Part shown: piece by piece, positions 55,301 to 64,000 of the stretch
Layout: every line of letters begins with the position of its first letter
Position numbering within the stretch: position 1 is the first letter of the stretch
NCBI RefSeq assembly: GCF_012641075.1
Contig: NZ_JAAXLJ010000002.1
Location: 147,975-211,974 of the forward strand
From: Secundilactobacillus angelensis
Lineage (GTDB): Bacteria; Bacillota; Bacilli; Lactobacillales; Lactobacillaceae
Direction of reading: 5' to 3'
DNA: 64,000 nucleotides
Translations under genes and position numbers: made by a program
The notes under the pieces: generated by a model
Database searches by the model: none
The model's input: the letters and a program-made list of their open reading frames with translations, nothing else
What the model was told of the DNA's origin: nothing

Positions 55301-56608
55301 TCATCCTTCCATTAATAACAATTCTGGTTCATGAAGTAAATCATTTAACATGTTCAAAGCACGTTGTGCTAAAGCACCATCAATCAGACGGTGATCATAA
55401 CTCAACGATAACTTCAACATATTGCCAACTGCGATTTCGCCATCTTCGTTGACATATGGTTCTTTAGCAATCTTACCAACACCTAAGATTGCAACTTCTG
55501 GTTGATTAATAACTGGAGTGAAGAAGCCACCACCAATCGAACCAACGTTACTAATGGTGATTGAACCGCCAGACATTTGAGCAGCACTCAATTTGTTATC
55601 TTTAGCAGCTTGGGTGTTGTCAGAAATTTCCTTAGCAATTTCGAACAAACCTTTTGAATCTGCGTTCTTAATATTTGGAACATACAGACCATGATCAGTA
55701 TCAGTTGCAATTCCAATGTTGTAGTAATGCTTGTAAACAATTTCTTCTGAAGCACTGTCAATTGAAGCATCGAATTCTGGGAATTCTTTCAAAACAGCAA
55801 CCAGTGCTTTGACAATGTATGGCAAGAAGGTCAAATGAATTTCCTTATCGGCAGCCATTGCCTTGTACTTCTTCCGGTTAGCCATCAAAGCAGAAACTTC
55901 AACGTCTTGGAACGAAGTAACATGAGGTGAGATATCCTTTGAAGTCCGCATAGCCTTAGCAATAACTTTACGAACCATTGACATTGGCTCACGAGTTTCA
56001 AGATCAGGTTGTGCTTCCTTGTAAGGCTTGATTGGTGCGGCTGCTGGTGCAGCGGCTGCAGCAGGTGCGGCTGCTGCGGCAGGAGCTGCAGCGCCATTAA
56101 AGTTATCAATATCAGCTTTCACAATCTGACCGTGTTTACCGGTTGGCGTAACTGCTGTAATATCTACGCCCTTGTCACGTGCATATTGACGTACAGAAGG
56201 CATTGCTAAGACCAACTTGTTTGGATCAGATTGTGCAGGAACACCAGTTGGTGCTGCTGGAGCAGCGGCTGCAGCTGGAGCGGCTGCTGGTTCTGGTGCT
56301 GGGGCAGCTTCTTCTTTAGGTGCTTCGGCAGATGAACTATCCGCTGAGTCATCCTCAGGTGTATCAGGTGAACCATCATCAATGACAACTAAAGTATCGC
56401 CAATTTCAGCGGTTTCACCCTCCTGCTTAACAATTTTCTTAATCGTACCGTCGACAGGTGATGGCAGTTCAGAAACGGATTTATCGTTTTGGATTTCAAC
56501 TAAAACGTCGTCTTCCTTAACAGTGTCCCCTTCTTTAACATCCCATGATGCAACTTCACCTTCGGCCATACCTTCACCAAGCTCTGGGAGTTTGAATGCA
56601 TAAGCCAT
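55301..56608 (-). CDS. pdhC: pyruvate dehydrogenase E2, dihydrolipoamide acetyltransferase
   Basis: 435 residues. One lipoyl domain (about 1-78) with the attachment Lys43 in N-D-K-S-V, an Ala/Pro/Glu linker, an E1/E3-binding domain (about 130-165), a second Ala-rich linker and the catalytic domain (about 200-435) with D-H-R-L-I-D-G. The Ala-rich linkers are low-complexity but in frame. It passes the acetyl group to CoA. It lies 37 nt after pdhB and 8 nt before pdhD. Confidence 0.97.
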   Translation of the reverse strand: MAYAFKLPELGEGMAEGEVASWDVKEGDTVKEDDVLVEIQNDKSVSELPSPVDGTIKKIVKQEGETAEIGDTLVVIDDGSPDTPEDDSADSSSAEAPKEEAAPAPEPAAAPAAAAAPAAPTGVPAQSDPNKLVLAMPSVRQYARDKGVDITAVTPTGKHGQIVKADIDNFNGAAAPAAAAAPAAAAAPAAAPIKPYKEAQPDLETREPMSMVRKVIAKAMRTSKDISPHVTSFQDVEVSALMANRKKYKAMAADKEIHLTFLPYIVKALVAVLKEFPEFDASIDSASEEIVYKHYYNIGIATDTDHGLYVPNIKNADSKGLFEIAKEISDNTQAAKDNKLSAAQMSGGSITISNVGSIGGGFFTPVINQPEVAILGVGKIAKEPYVNEDGEIAVGNMLKLSLSYDHRLIDGALAQRALNMLNDLLHEPELLLMEG

Positions 56609-56645
56609 GGAAAAACTTCCTTTCTTTTACAAAATAGTCGTTAGA

Positions 56646-57623
56646 TTAATAGTTCAATATTTCGCGTGCTTTTTCTTCGATATCGTCTGCGTTTGGCAGC
56701 CAGTCGTTTTCGACCTGTGCCCATGGGTAAACGCTATCTGGAGCAGCTACACGGCCAATTGGTGCATCCAAGTTCATGATAGCGTTTTCAGCAATCTCAG
56801 CAGTAACCTGAGCACCAACACCAGCCATCTTTTGAGCTTCTTGGACGACAACTACTTTGTGAGTTTTTTCAACTGACTTGAAGATCGTATCAGTATCGAT
56901 TGGTGACAGTGAACGAAGGTCAATCACTTCAGCAGAGATGTTGTCCTTTGCCAATGCGTCAGCAGCTTTTAATGATTCGTTAACTTCAGCACTGTAAGCC
57001 ACAAGTGTAATATCAGTACCTTCACGCACAACCTTGGCTGTGTCTAGCGGTACAGTATACTTACCTTCTGGAATTTCATCCTTCATTGAACGATAAAGCT
57101 TCAGGTTTTCCATGAAGAGAACGGGGTCGTTATTTTCAACGGCTGAAATGATCATGCCTTTAGCATCATATGGGTTAGCAGGTGTAACCACCCGTAAACC
57201 TGGTGTGCCAACGAAGTAGTTTTCAAGGTTATCAGCATGCATTTCAGCGGTATGAGTCCCACCACCAAATGGTGTCCGCACGGTGATTGGCATCGCACGT
57301 TTGCCACTGAACCGGAACCGGTTACGTGACATTTGACCACCTAATGAATCAACGGCTTCAAATGTAAAGCCCATAAATTGAATTTCAGGAATTGGCCGCC
57401 AGCCAGTTGCAGCTAACCCAATGGATAACCCTAAAATTCCTGATTCAGCTAATGGTGTATCGAAGACACGATCTTCGCCATACTTGTCTTGCAGACCTTC
57501 AGTAGTCCGGAAAACACCACCGTTTTTACCAACATCTTCACCGAAGATCAAAGTCTTTGGATCTTCGCCTAAGACAACGTCTAAACCATCTGTAATTGCT
57601 TTAATATAAGTTAATTTAGCCAT
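56646..57623 (-). CDS. pdhB: pyruvate dehydrogenase E1 beta
   Basis: 325 residues. L-I-F-G-E-D-V-G-K-N-G-G-V-F at about 25, F-G-G-G-T-H-T and the C-terminal D-S-V-Y-P-W segment match PdhB. It forms the E1 heterotetramer with PdhA. Starts 2 nt after the pdhA stop. Confidence 0.98.
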   Translation of the reverse strand: MAKLTYIKAITDGLDVVLGEDPKTLIFGEDVGKNGGVFRTTEGLQDKYGEDRVFDTPLAESGILGLSIGLAATGWRPIPEIQFMGFTFEAVDSLGGQMSRNRFRFSGKRAMPITVRTPFGGGTHTAEMHADNLENYFVGTPGLRVVTPANPYDAKGMIISAVENNDPVLFMENLKLYRSMKDEIPEGKYTVPLDTAKVVREGTDITLVAYSAEVNESLKAADALAKDNISAEVIDLRSLSPIDTDTIFKSVEKTHKVVVVQEAQKMAGVGAQVTAEIAENAIMNLDAPIGRVAAPDSVYPWAQVENDWLPNADDIEEKAREILNY

Positions 57624-57625
57624 GG

Positions 57626-58741
57626 TTACTTCGACTCCTTTGCTTCGAATCTTGCAATGTCAGCTTTGATTTGTGGAGTTGGTTCTTCGAACGTGGTCTT
57701 CAACATATCAACAACTGATTGCGTAGGTGTATTTTCAGCTTCTTTCATTGATGCTTTAAAGCTGTCCTTGTATTCCTCAACAAGTTTGTCTTCTTCATCT
57801 TGTGACCATAATCCCTTGTCGCCTAAAATCTTACGCATCCGAATCAAAGGATCGGCATCGAACCAAGGCTTTTCTTCTTCCTTAGTCCGGTAACGGCTAG
57901 GATCATCACCAGCACTTGAGTGAGCACCATAACGATAGGTCAAGGTTTCAACTAATACAGGACCGTTACCGGCAGCAGCAAATTCACGTGCTTCTTGAGT
58001 TGCAATGTAAACTGCCAATACATCCATCCCATCTACTTGAATAGAAGGAACACCAGATGCAACGGCTTTTTGAGCTAAGGTTTCAGCAGCGGTTTGCTTG
58101 TAACGTGGAACTGAAATTGCCCAGCCATTATTTTGAACCATGAATACAGCAGGAGCTTGGAATGAAGATGCAAAGTTAACACCTTCGTAGAAGTCCCCTT
58201 GCGAAGTACCACCATCACCGGTATAAACGAATGATACGGCATCTTTTTCGCCGTTCTTCTTAATACCCAATGCGGCGCCGGCAGCTTCAACGTATTGCGC
58301 ACCAATGATAATTTGTGGGAACCAATTACGTTGTTCACCATAATCATCACCAACTGCGTTACCTTTCGACCATAAGAAGCCTTGGGTAACTGAAGCACCA
58401 TGTTGAATTAATTGTGGCAAGTCACGGTAGGCAGGGAACAGGAAATCTTGGTCTTTAAATGCTGAAACGGACCCCATTTCACTTGCTTCCTCACCAAAAG
58501 TCGGTGCGTAGAATCCTAACCGGCCTTGACGAGAGAAGTTCATTGTTTGTTCGTGCAATGTACGCTCCCAAACCATCTTTTTCATAAAATCAACTAACTG
58601 ATCATCTGAAAAAGTATCGAAAAGTTCTTGATTCACGATCTTCGCATCTTTGTCCACAATTTGGAACGTTTTCTTATACGGATCGCTCATCGTGGCTTTA
58701 ATTGATGCAAAATCAATTACTTGCCCAGTTTTCTTCGCCAT
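57626..58741 (-). CDS. pdhA: pyruvate dehydrogenase E1 alpha
   Basis: 371 residues from ATG at 58741; the upstream GTG is only 2 nt from GGAAAGGA. The thiamine-diphosphate motif runs from G-D-G (175-177) to N-N (204-205), the proper spacing. Phosphorylation-loop-like Y-G-A-H-S-S-A-G-D-D-P-S-R-Y is near 270. Decarboxylates pyruvate. First gene of pdhABCD, which makes acetyl-CoA from pyruvate with NADH; expression is likely under catabolite control. Confidence 0.98.
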   Translation of the reverse strand: MAKKTGQVIDFASIKATMSDPYKKTFQIVDKDAKIVNQELFDTFSDDQLVDFMKKMVWERTLHEQTMNFSRQGRLGFYAPTFGEEASEMGSVSAFKDQDFLFPAYRDLPQLIQHGASVTQGFLWSKGNAVGDDYGEQRNWFPQIIIGAQYVEAAGAALGIKKNGEKDAVSFVYTGDGGTSQGDFYEGVNFASSFQAPAVFMVQNNGWAISVPRYKQTAAETLAQKAVASGVPSIQVDGMDVLAVYIATQEAREFAAAGNGPVLVETLTYRYGAHSSAGDDPSRYRTKEEEKPWFDADPLIRMRKILGDKGLWSQDEEDKLVEEYKDSFKASMKEAENTPTQSVVDMLKTTFEEPTPQIKADIARFEAKESK

Positions 58742-58775
58742 AACTAACACTTTCCTTTCCGTTTGTATGCAATCA

Positions 58776-58860
58776 GTTTCAAAACCACTTTCATAGTTTT
58801 GAAACCGTTTGCTTTTCTCAACTACACTCTTAAATTACCACGCTTTCACAATTCGTGCAA
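58776..58860 (-). promoter_or_regulatory. pdh promoter with cre-like sites and inverted repeat
   Basis: -35 TTGCAC (58855-58860), 17-nt spacer, -10 TAATTT (58832-58837). TTGAAACCGTTTGCT (58799-58813) fits the cre consensus WTGNAANCGNWNNCW exactly. TGAAAGCGTGGTAA on the minus strand (58835-58848) is a near match inside the spacer. A perfect 10-bp inverted repeat, GTTTCAAAAC/GTTTTGAAAC (58776-58805), overlaps the first cre. Confidence 0.65.
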
Positions 58861-59036
58861 GCCCTTACATTACTTTTAAAACGCAAAAGTTATTCAGTTG
58901 CCCATGGGAACTGGAATCTATTTTTCTGAAAAAATGTTTGTATTTTCTTTCACATTTTTTTGATTTCATTTTTACCCGTCAATATGCTAAAATTAATCGT
59001 TAAAGCATTCGTTTATTGATCTTGGAGGTAATTTTC

Positions 59037-59594
59037 GTGATTTTAATGAAAGACATCACCAGAGATGGCAATCCCGTTCTTAGACAAGAGGCTGCCAAAG
59101 TCGAATTTCCGTTGTCAAAAGAGGATCAAAAGCTCGCTTCTGATATGATGGAATACTTAAAGGTTAGTCAAGACCCAGAGTTATGTAAAAAGTACGGTTT
59201 ACGTGCAGGTGTTGGTTTAGCAGCACCTCAAGTAGGTGTATCTAAAATGATGGCAGCTGTGCTGGTTCCTGCCGAAGATGGCGAAAAGTCACCCTTTACC
59301 GACGTGATTATCAATCCAGTGATTATTAGCCATTCAGTGCAAAACGGTGCATTAACCGAGGGTGAAGGTTGCCTATCGGTTGATGAAGAAGTGCCCGGAT
59401 TTGTGCCACGACATGACCGGATTACCTTACGTTATCAAGATACTAAGGGTGAAACACACAAGGTCCGGCTTAAGAATTATCCTGCCATTGTGTGCCAACA
59501 CGAAATCGATCATCTGCACGGAATTTTATTTTATGATCATATCAACAAGGAAAACCCATATGAAGTAGATGATAATACCGTCATGTTTGAGTAG
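59037..59594 (+). CDS. def: peptide deformylase
   Basis: 185 residues from GTG at 59037, 8 nt after GGAGG; ATG at 59046 is also possible. Motifs [16 protein letters not shown] (Cys112) and H-E-I-D-H (His155, Glu156, His159) supply the metal and catalytic residues. Length and the inserted loop fit type 2 deformylase. Removes formyl from new proteins. Divergent from pdh. Confidence 0.97.
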   Translation: MILMKDITRDGNPVLRQEAAKVEFPLSKEDQKLASDMMEYLKVSQDPELCKKYGLRAGVGLAAPQVGVSKMMAAVLVPAEDGEKSPFTDVIINPVIISHSVQNGALTEGEGCLSVDEEVPGFVPRHDRITLRYQDTKGETHKVRLKNYPAIVCQHEIDHLHGILFYDHINKENPYEVDDNTVMFE

Positions 59595-59608
59595 TTTAAC
59601 ACTCAGCT

Positions 59609-59652
59609 AAAAAACGTCCTGAACAGTCAATGCCGACTGTACAGGACGTTTT
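59609..59652. terminator. terminator of def, shared with the facing gene
   Basis: AAAACGTCCTG pairs with CAGGACGTTTT with an inner ACAGTC/GACTGT stem. A and T runs flank both sides. Confidence 0.88.
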
Positions 59653-59670
59653 CTTGTTGTTTAAGTTTGT

Positions 59671-60177
59671 TCATTCAACTGGCTTAGTCTTTGGATTCAG
59701 CCGGTGTAAATCTTGAATGTATTCAATAGTTGCTTCATTAACTAGATAAGCTACCCCAAGATGAATCCGCTTAGTATGTCGCCAGGCATCCGTCACCAAG
59801 AAGGCTGATTCGCCAGGCTGAACCGCTGATGGTATTTTGTGATCCTGACAAAACTCGGCTAAAATATGGTTTAGACGCTGCCTTAAAATCGGCAACTGGT
59901 CGGCTGTGACTTCATCAATGAGTAACAGGTACTCAAACGCCATCACGCCCCTACCCCACCCATCTGGGATGATATTAGCATCAAGCACCGTTGCAGGACT
60001 TGAAATAAAGTGTTCATCAGCCAACCGTTGAAGGGCTGCCTTCACAGCGACATTAGTCTGCTCAAGCGCTGCACTTTGAGCTTTCTTGGTGTTTCGCTGT
60101 ACAATTGCATGGTGAATAATCAAGTACAGTCCAACGGCTATCACGACTGCAATTAAAATCGTTATCGTTCGATCCAT
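59671..60177 (-). CDS. unidentified membrane-anchored protein
   Basis: 168 residues. One N-terminal helix (about residues 5-24) with a positive stretch after it (Q-R-N-T-K-K), then a mixed alpha/beta body with no catalytic motif I can name (G-W-G-R-G-V-M-A-F-E-Y near 75, W-R-H-T-K-R-I-H-L-G near 135). Probably anchored with the body on the cytoplasmic side. No family recognised. It lies between def and the decayed tnpB. Confidence 0.75.
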   Translation of the reverse strand: MDRTITILIAVVIAVGLYLIIHHAIVQRNTKKAQSAALEQTNVAVKAALQRLADEHFISSPATVLDANIIPDGWGRGVMAFEYLLLIDEVTADQLPILRQRLNHILAEFCQDHKIPSAVQPGESAFLVTDAWRHTKRIHLGVAYLVNEATIEYIQDLHRLNPKTKPVE

Positions 60178-60329
60178 GGCTTACCCTGCTACTGATAACT
60201 TACAAAAAGTTATAGATTATTCTTGCTTCTCCCTATCCTGCCTCGCATCAAACTCGCTAATACAGTTGATATGATAGTCCACAAGCGTTAATTCCCGGCT
60301 AGCCACCGGTACATGCTTTGAAGCCTGTG

Positions 60330-61527
60330 TTAGTAGGCTAGTTCAAAGTTTTCAGTATCCCTAATATTCAGGGCCGCATTAATATCACGATCTGCGGTAT
60401 AACTACATTTAGGACATTGATAGGTTCGCTCACTTAGTTTTAAATCAACTTTTTTATAGCCACACCGATGGCATAACTTAGAAGTTGGTTCAAACCGGCC
60501 AGTTAAGTGCACCGGAATGCCTAACTGCTGGCATTTAGCAATCAGTTTAAGCCGAAAGTTATAGAAGCCTTGGTAACTGATTGCTTTGGCTAAATGCCGA
60601 TTTTTCATCATACCTTTAACATTCAAGTCTTCTAAGGCTACCCACCGCGGTTTGGCTCTCACCGCAGTGGCAATAATCTTATTTTGATAGTCTGATTGAA
60701 TGTTGGTTAATCGTTGATACAAGCGTTGTACTTTCCGCTGAGTTTTGGCTAGATTTAAATCAGTAGCAGATCTCCCTTCTTTCTGTTTTCAAGCTTTCAG
60801 CGTGCGATGCTGACGGGACAACTTTCTTTGCAGCCGGCGCAGGCGTTTTCTGATGCGCCTTACCCGGCTACTTTTATTCTGATTATGATACAAAGTACCA
60901 TCATTCAGAATGGCAAATTCTTTTAGGCCAAGGTCAATTCCAACAGGCTCACCCGTTAATTCTGACTTTGGCAATTCAACCTGTTCCACTAAACAAGTCA
61001 AATAATACCGACCAGCCTTAAATTTGATTCGGCCTTGTTTGATAACGAAGTGTTCTGAGTCTGTAGGAATATAACCAAACTCTTTCAAACGTACCCAGCC
61101 AAGTTTTGGTAGTTTGATTCGGTGACGCTGACAAAGAATGATTTGCGTTTTGCTGTTTTTAACAAAGTAGTAACTGCCCTGACCGCGCCTAAACGAACGC
61201 CAATGCGGGAAACCGCTCAGTTTCTTAAAGAACCGTTTCATGGCTGCGTCAGCATCAATAAAGGCCTGCTTAACCGATTTGGCATATAAATCTTTGATCC
61301 ATATGTCATCAGGATTAGCTTCAAAGTACTCATGGTTAAACCACTTACTGAACTCATAAGCGCCCATATAGTGATAACCGCACTCATAACGCTGCCGGTT
61401 GATATCCAAAAACAGGTTATAGGCCCAACGACTGCCGCCAATATGACAGTCAATCAGCCAGGCCTGTTTTTCTGTCGGCTTAATTTCGATCTTTCGGCTT
61501 AATTTCGACCTTATAGGTGAGTAACAT
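60330..61527 (-). pseudogene. tnpB: TnpB-type (IS605 OrfB) gene, broken
   Basis: From ATG at 61527 the protein begins as TnpB (L-L-T-Y-K-V-E-I-K-P) but a 19-nt tandem duplication shifts the frame and a stop follows at once. The body is readable from about 61465 on. An in-frame TGA at 60789-60791 breaks it again; the part after that, to 60330, is in the same frame. RuvC pieces are D-L-G-L-K-E-F, A-L-E-D-L-N and the final A-D-R-D-I-N-A-A-L-N, with zinc finger C-H-R-C...C-P-K-C. So nuclease residues survive in sequence but not in one frame. No TnpA transposase is nearby. Confidence 0.93.
61475..61508. repeat. 19-nt tandem duplication in tnpB
   Basis: TCGGCTTAATTTCGA occurs at 61475-61489 and again at 61494-61508, offset 19 nt. 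Without one copy the N-terminus reads in frame as K-V-E-I-K-P-T-E-K-Q. Confidence 0.9.
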
Positions 61528-61970
61528 CAGTTCTTCCGCCTTATGGAATTTAATCACCAAGGTGAGGTGTCTTTCAAGTATACGGGATGGATTTATCCCC
61601 AAAGGCCTTTTAATGAAATTCATATAAATCACTACTTATAAGCTATCAACTAAGACGGAATAGGATAGAAACACCACTTTACAAATATTTATATGCTTTT
61701 ACAGCCAAACAGTTATCGTTCATTCCTCCCTTTTCAATTTATATTACCACATTTCATCTGTCGGCCCGTAAACCATGTGAAAAAGCTTGTCAAAACAGAA
61801 ACATAAGGAATCCATAGAACATTGCAAAACTATACAATTTTATTCATATATGATAATATGTTAGCAACTGTTGTTCATTAACAACGAGACGTTCGGTACA
61901 AATAAAAGATCGGTTATCGATCAATACAGTTATTTGCTGTATCTATAGAAAGGAAGTAGACAATTTCACT
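61528..61970. other. intergenic region between tnpB and rpoY
   Basis: About 440 nt, AT-rich. It should hold the left end of the tnpB element and the rpoY-rnjA promoter. TTGCAA at 61822 with TATATG at 61847 is a weak promoter candidate (19-nt spacer). GTTGTT-CATT-AACAAC at 61870-61885 is a small hairpin. I find no gene. Confidence 0.5.
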
Positions 61971-62189
61971 ATGATTTTTAAAGTTTACTATCAGGAAGAT
62001 CAGATTCGTAACCCCAAACGTGAGGATACGAAATCACTTTATATCGATGCTGCCACTGAAGTCGAAGCACGTGCTTTAGTTGCCGAGAACACTGACCACA
62101 ACATCGAATTCATCGAACCACTTGAGGGCAAGTTCCTTGAATATGAGCAGGAAAACCCGGACTATAAGTTGACGGAGTTTAATAAATGA
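61971..62189 (+). CDS. rpoY: RNA polymerase epsilon subunit
   Basis: 72 residues, the usual size of RpoY (YkzG). The N-terminus [10 protein letters not shown] and [17 protein letters not shown] match the family. It is a small Firmicute-specific subunit of RNA polymerase. AAAGGAAG precedes the ATG. Its stop overlaps the rnjA start by 4 nt (ATGA), the standard Firmicute arrangement. Confidence 0.96.
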   Translation: MIFKVYYQEDQIRNPKREDTKSLYIDAATEVEARALVAENTDHNIEFIEPLEGKFLEYEQENPDYKLTEFNK

Positions 62190-63862
62190 AAAAACTAAAC
62201 GTCAAAAACAACGAAACAGCAATTTTTGGCGTTGGTGGTTTAGGCGAAATCGGGAAGAATACATATGGTATTCAATTCCAGGATGAAATCATTTTGATTG
62301 ATGCCGGAATCAAATTCCCAGAAGATGAGTTGCTCGGAATTGATTACGTCATCCCTGACTATCATTATCTAATCGCTAATCAGCAAAAGATCAAAGCACT
62401 AGTCATTACCCATGGTCACGAAGATCATATCGGTGGTGTTCCTTACCTATTAAAGGACTTAAACGTGCCCGTCTATGCTGGACCACTAGCGCTCGCGCTA
62501 ATCAAAAATAAGTTGGATGAACACGGTTTACTCCGTTCAGCCGAACTTCACGAAATCAGCGATGATACCGTGTTAAAGTTTCGAAAAACAAGTGTGGAAT
62601 TTTTCCGAACGACCCACTCGATTCCGGATACTTTGGGTGTCGCCGTGCATACACCATCTGGCGTGATTGTCCAGACTGGGGATTATAAGTTCGATCTGAC
62701 TCCAGTCACTAATCAGCCGCCTGATTTACAAAAGATGGCGCGTCTTGGTGCAGAGGGCGTTCTTTGTCTAATGTCAGATTCCACCAACGCTGAACGGCCA
62801 ATTTGGACGAAGTCTGAAAAATGGGTCGGCAAATCTATTCGCCGCATCTTCGACGAAGTCGATGGTCGGATTATATTTGCGACCTTCGCCTCAAATATTT
62901 CCCGGATGGAAACCGCCTGTGAAACAGCACTTGCCCACGGCCGTAAAATTGCGGTCTTTGGTCGTAGCATGGAAGCTGCCATCGTCAACGGTCGCGAACT
63001 GGGATATCTAAATATTCCGGACGATGCCTTGATCGATGCAAACGAATTACGGTCCACCCCAGCCAACAAAGTCATGATTCTTTGTACCGGCTCTCAAGGT
63101 GAACCAATGGCAGCCCTTTCACGGATTGCCAACGGTACCCACCGCCAAATTTCCATTCAGCCTGGTGACACCGTGGTCTTCTCAAGTAACCCAATTCCTG
63201 GTAACACTGTGAGTGTGAACCACGTGATCAACGAGCTTGAAGAAGCTGGTGCCAATGTTATCCATGGTAAGGTTAACAACATCCATACTTCCGGTCATGG
63301 TGGCCAAGAAGAACAGAAGTTAATGCTGCGTTTGATGAAGCCGAAGTACTTCATGCCAATTCATGGTGAATACCGAATGCTCAAGATTCACACAGAATTA
63401 GCCGAACAATGCGGCGTACCGCTTGATCACAGCTACATCATGGAAAATGGTGATGTTCTTGCCCTCACCAAAGATTCAGCAAGAATTGCCGGGCACTTTA
63501 CTGCTGGTGATGTTTACATTGACGGTAGTGGCATCGGTGATATCGGTAACGTTGTGTTACGTGATCGTCAGCTACTCTCTGAAGAGGGCCTGGTTGTCGT
63601 CGTTGCAACGATCAACTTGAATGACAAGATCATTCAAGCCGGTCCAGATCTCCTTTCACGTGGTTTTGTCTACATGCGTGAATCCGGTGAGCTGCTAAAC
63701 GAAGGTCGCCGCTTGGTATTTTCGACTATCCGACGGGCAATGCGTTCTAAGAAGGCTAACGAAGCTTCAATTCGCAACGCAATTATTGACGATCTACAGA
63801 ATTTTCTTTATGAAAAGACTGAACGTCACCCCATGATTTTACCAATGTTAATTATGGATTAA
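62186..63862 (+). CDS. rnjA: RNase J1
   Basis: 558 residues, RNase J1 length. The metal motif T-H-G-H-E-D-H (His76, His78, Asp80, His81) is intact, with T-H-S-I-P-D near 147, G-D-Y-K-F-D near 170, beta-CASP region and the late H-T-S-G-H. 5'-to-3' exonuclease and endonuclease for mRNA decay and rRNA maturation. Translated coupled to rpoY. Contrast with the degenerate paralogue at 39545-41284. Confidence 0.98.
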   Translation: MKKLNVKNNETAIFGVGGLGEIGKNTYGIQFQDEIILIDAGIKFPEDELLGIDYVIPDYHYLIANQQKIKALVITHGHEDHIGGVPYLLKDLNVPVYAGPLALALIKNKLDEHGLLRSAELHEISDDTVLKFRKTSVEFFRTTHSIPDTLGVAVHTPSGVIVQTGDYKFDLTPVTNQPPDLQKMARLGAEGVLCLMSDSTNAERPIWTKSEKWVGKSIRRIFDEVDGRIIFATFASNISRMETACETALAHGRKIAVFGRSMEAAIVNGRELGYLNIPDDALIDANELRSTPANKVMILCTGSQGEPMAALSRIANGTHRQISIQPGDTVVFSSNPIPGNTVSVNHVINELEEAGANVIHGKVNNIHTSGHGGQEEQKLMLRLMKPKYFMPIHGEYRMLKIHTELAEQCGVPLDHSYIMENGDVLALTKDSARIAGHFTAGDVYIDGSGIGDIGNVVLRDRQLLSEEGLVVVVATINLNDKIIQAGPDLLSRGFVYMRESGELLNEGRRLVFSTIRRAMRSKKANEASIRNAIIDDLQNFLYEKTERHPMILPMLIMD

Positions 63863-63870
63863 TAACTATC

Positions 63871-63902
63871 AAAGGTCATCTGCTTTTGCAGATGACCTTT
63901 TT
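63871..63902 (+). terminator. terminator of rpoY-rnjA
   Basis: AAAGGTCATCTGC pairs with GCAGATGACCTTT around TTTT, then TT. Confidence 0.9.
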
Positions 63903-63940
63903 CGGCTCTTTGGCAACTGTTGTTGGTAAATTTATAAATT

Positions 63941-63976
63941 AGTTCTAATCACTACTTTGTGATTAGGACTTTTTTA
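63941..63976 (+). terminator. second terminator-like hairpin
   Basis: AGTTCTAATCAC pairs with GTGATTAGGACT (one G-U) around TACTTT, then six T. It lies about 40 nt beyond the rnjA terminator with no gene between them. Confidence 0.75.
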
Positions 63977-64000
63977 GTTTTAATATGCAAAGTATAAAGT

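Noticed and set aside
56030..56330. Repetitive GCTGCAGCN-like DNA that could be taken for a repeat array.
   Set aside because: It encodes the Ala/Pro-rich linkers of E2 and is explained by protein composition.
56217..56603. A 128-codon frame opposite pdhC, rich in Ala, Ser and Gly.
   Set aside because: It mirrors the Ala/Pro linker of the E2 protein on the other strand; no ribosome site.
60330..61409. Programmed frameshifting or two separate genes as an explanation for the split tnpB.
   Set aside because: The second break is a plain in-frame TGA, and the first follows a 19-nt tandem duplication. No slippery site is visible, so decay is simpler.

Overview
The window is chromosomal DNA of a low-to-mid GC Gram-positive bacterium, almost certainly a member of the Lactobacillaceae. 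The evidence is the gene content and order: lexA beside mvaS, the comEA-comEB-comEC-holA block, ftsW-ylbG-rsmD-coaD-sepM, rpoY overlapping rnjA, a pdhABCD operon next to def, and two RNase J paralogues. Strong AAGGAGG-type ribosome sites, frequent TTG and GTG starts, catabolite-response-like sites and a Zur-like palindrome fit the same assignment. I cannot name the species.

Layout. Positions 1-2.6 kb hold an ABC exporter half-transporter pair (the first cut by the window edge) and two small conserved proteins. Positions 2.8-5.1 kb hold lexA and mvaS, 5.3-8.8 kb an HPr-like protein, a secreted GH25 lysozyme and small membrane or stress proteins, and 8.9-10.9 kb a metal cluster: a zinc-binding lipoprotein with two Zur-like boxes, a CadD-like transporter and a SmtB/CzrA-type sensor. 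Positions 11-15.4 kb form an accessory redox block (MFS exporter, aldo-keto reductase, zinc alcohol dehydrogenase, short-chain dehydrogenase). A gene-poor stretch with a strong inverted repeat follows, then a tRNA-Ser.

Positions 16.7-27.3 kb are housekeeping genes on the minus strand: apt, recJ, a LapA-like gene and rnz, then an OatA-type O-acyltransferase, obg and uvrC. Positions 27.5-33 kb carry an amino-acid ABC system and argGH, whose upstream regions share sequence motifs. Positions 33-42 kb carry ysxC, clpX, tig, tuf, rnjB, rpsO and rpsT. Positions 42.4-50.5 kb carry holA, the competence genes, sepM, coaD, rsmD, ylbG and ftsW. Positions 50.7-59.6 kb carry typA, an inositol-phosphatase-like gene, pdhABCD and def. 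A decayed IS605-type tnpB lies at 60.3-61.5 kb, and rpoY-rnjA closes the window.

Most of the window is ordinary core genome. I saw no CRISPR array, prophage or obvious defence island. The observations most worth a second look are an HPr paralogue without the phosphorylatable histidine region (5.3 kb), the zinc/cadmium cluster with a possible hairpin over the cadD ribosome site (9-11 kb), paired motifs shared by argG and the amino-acid ABC operon, cre-like sites at the pdh promoter, a long palindrome at 15.75 kb, and the broken tnpB. All regulatory calls are by eye and unmeasured.
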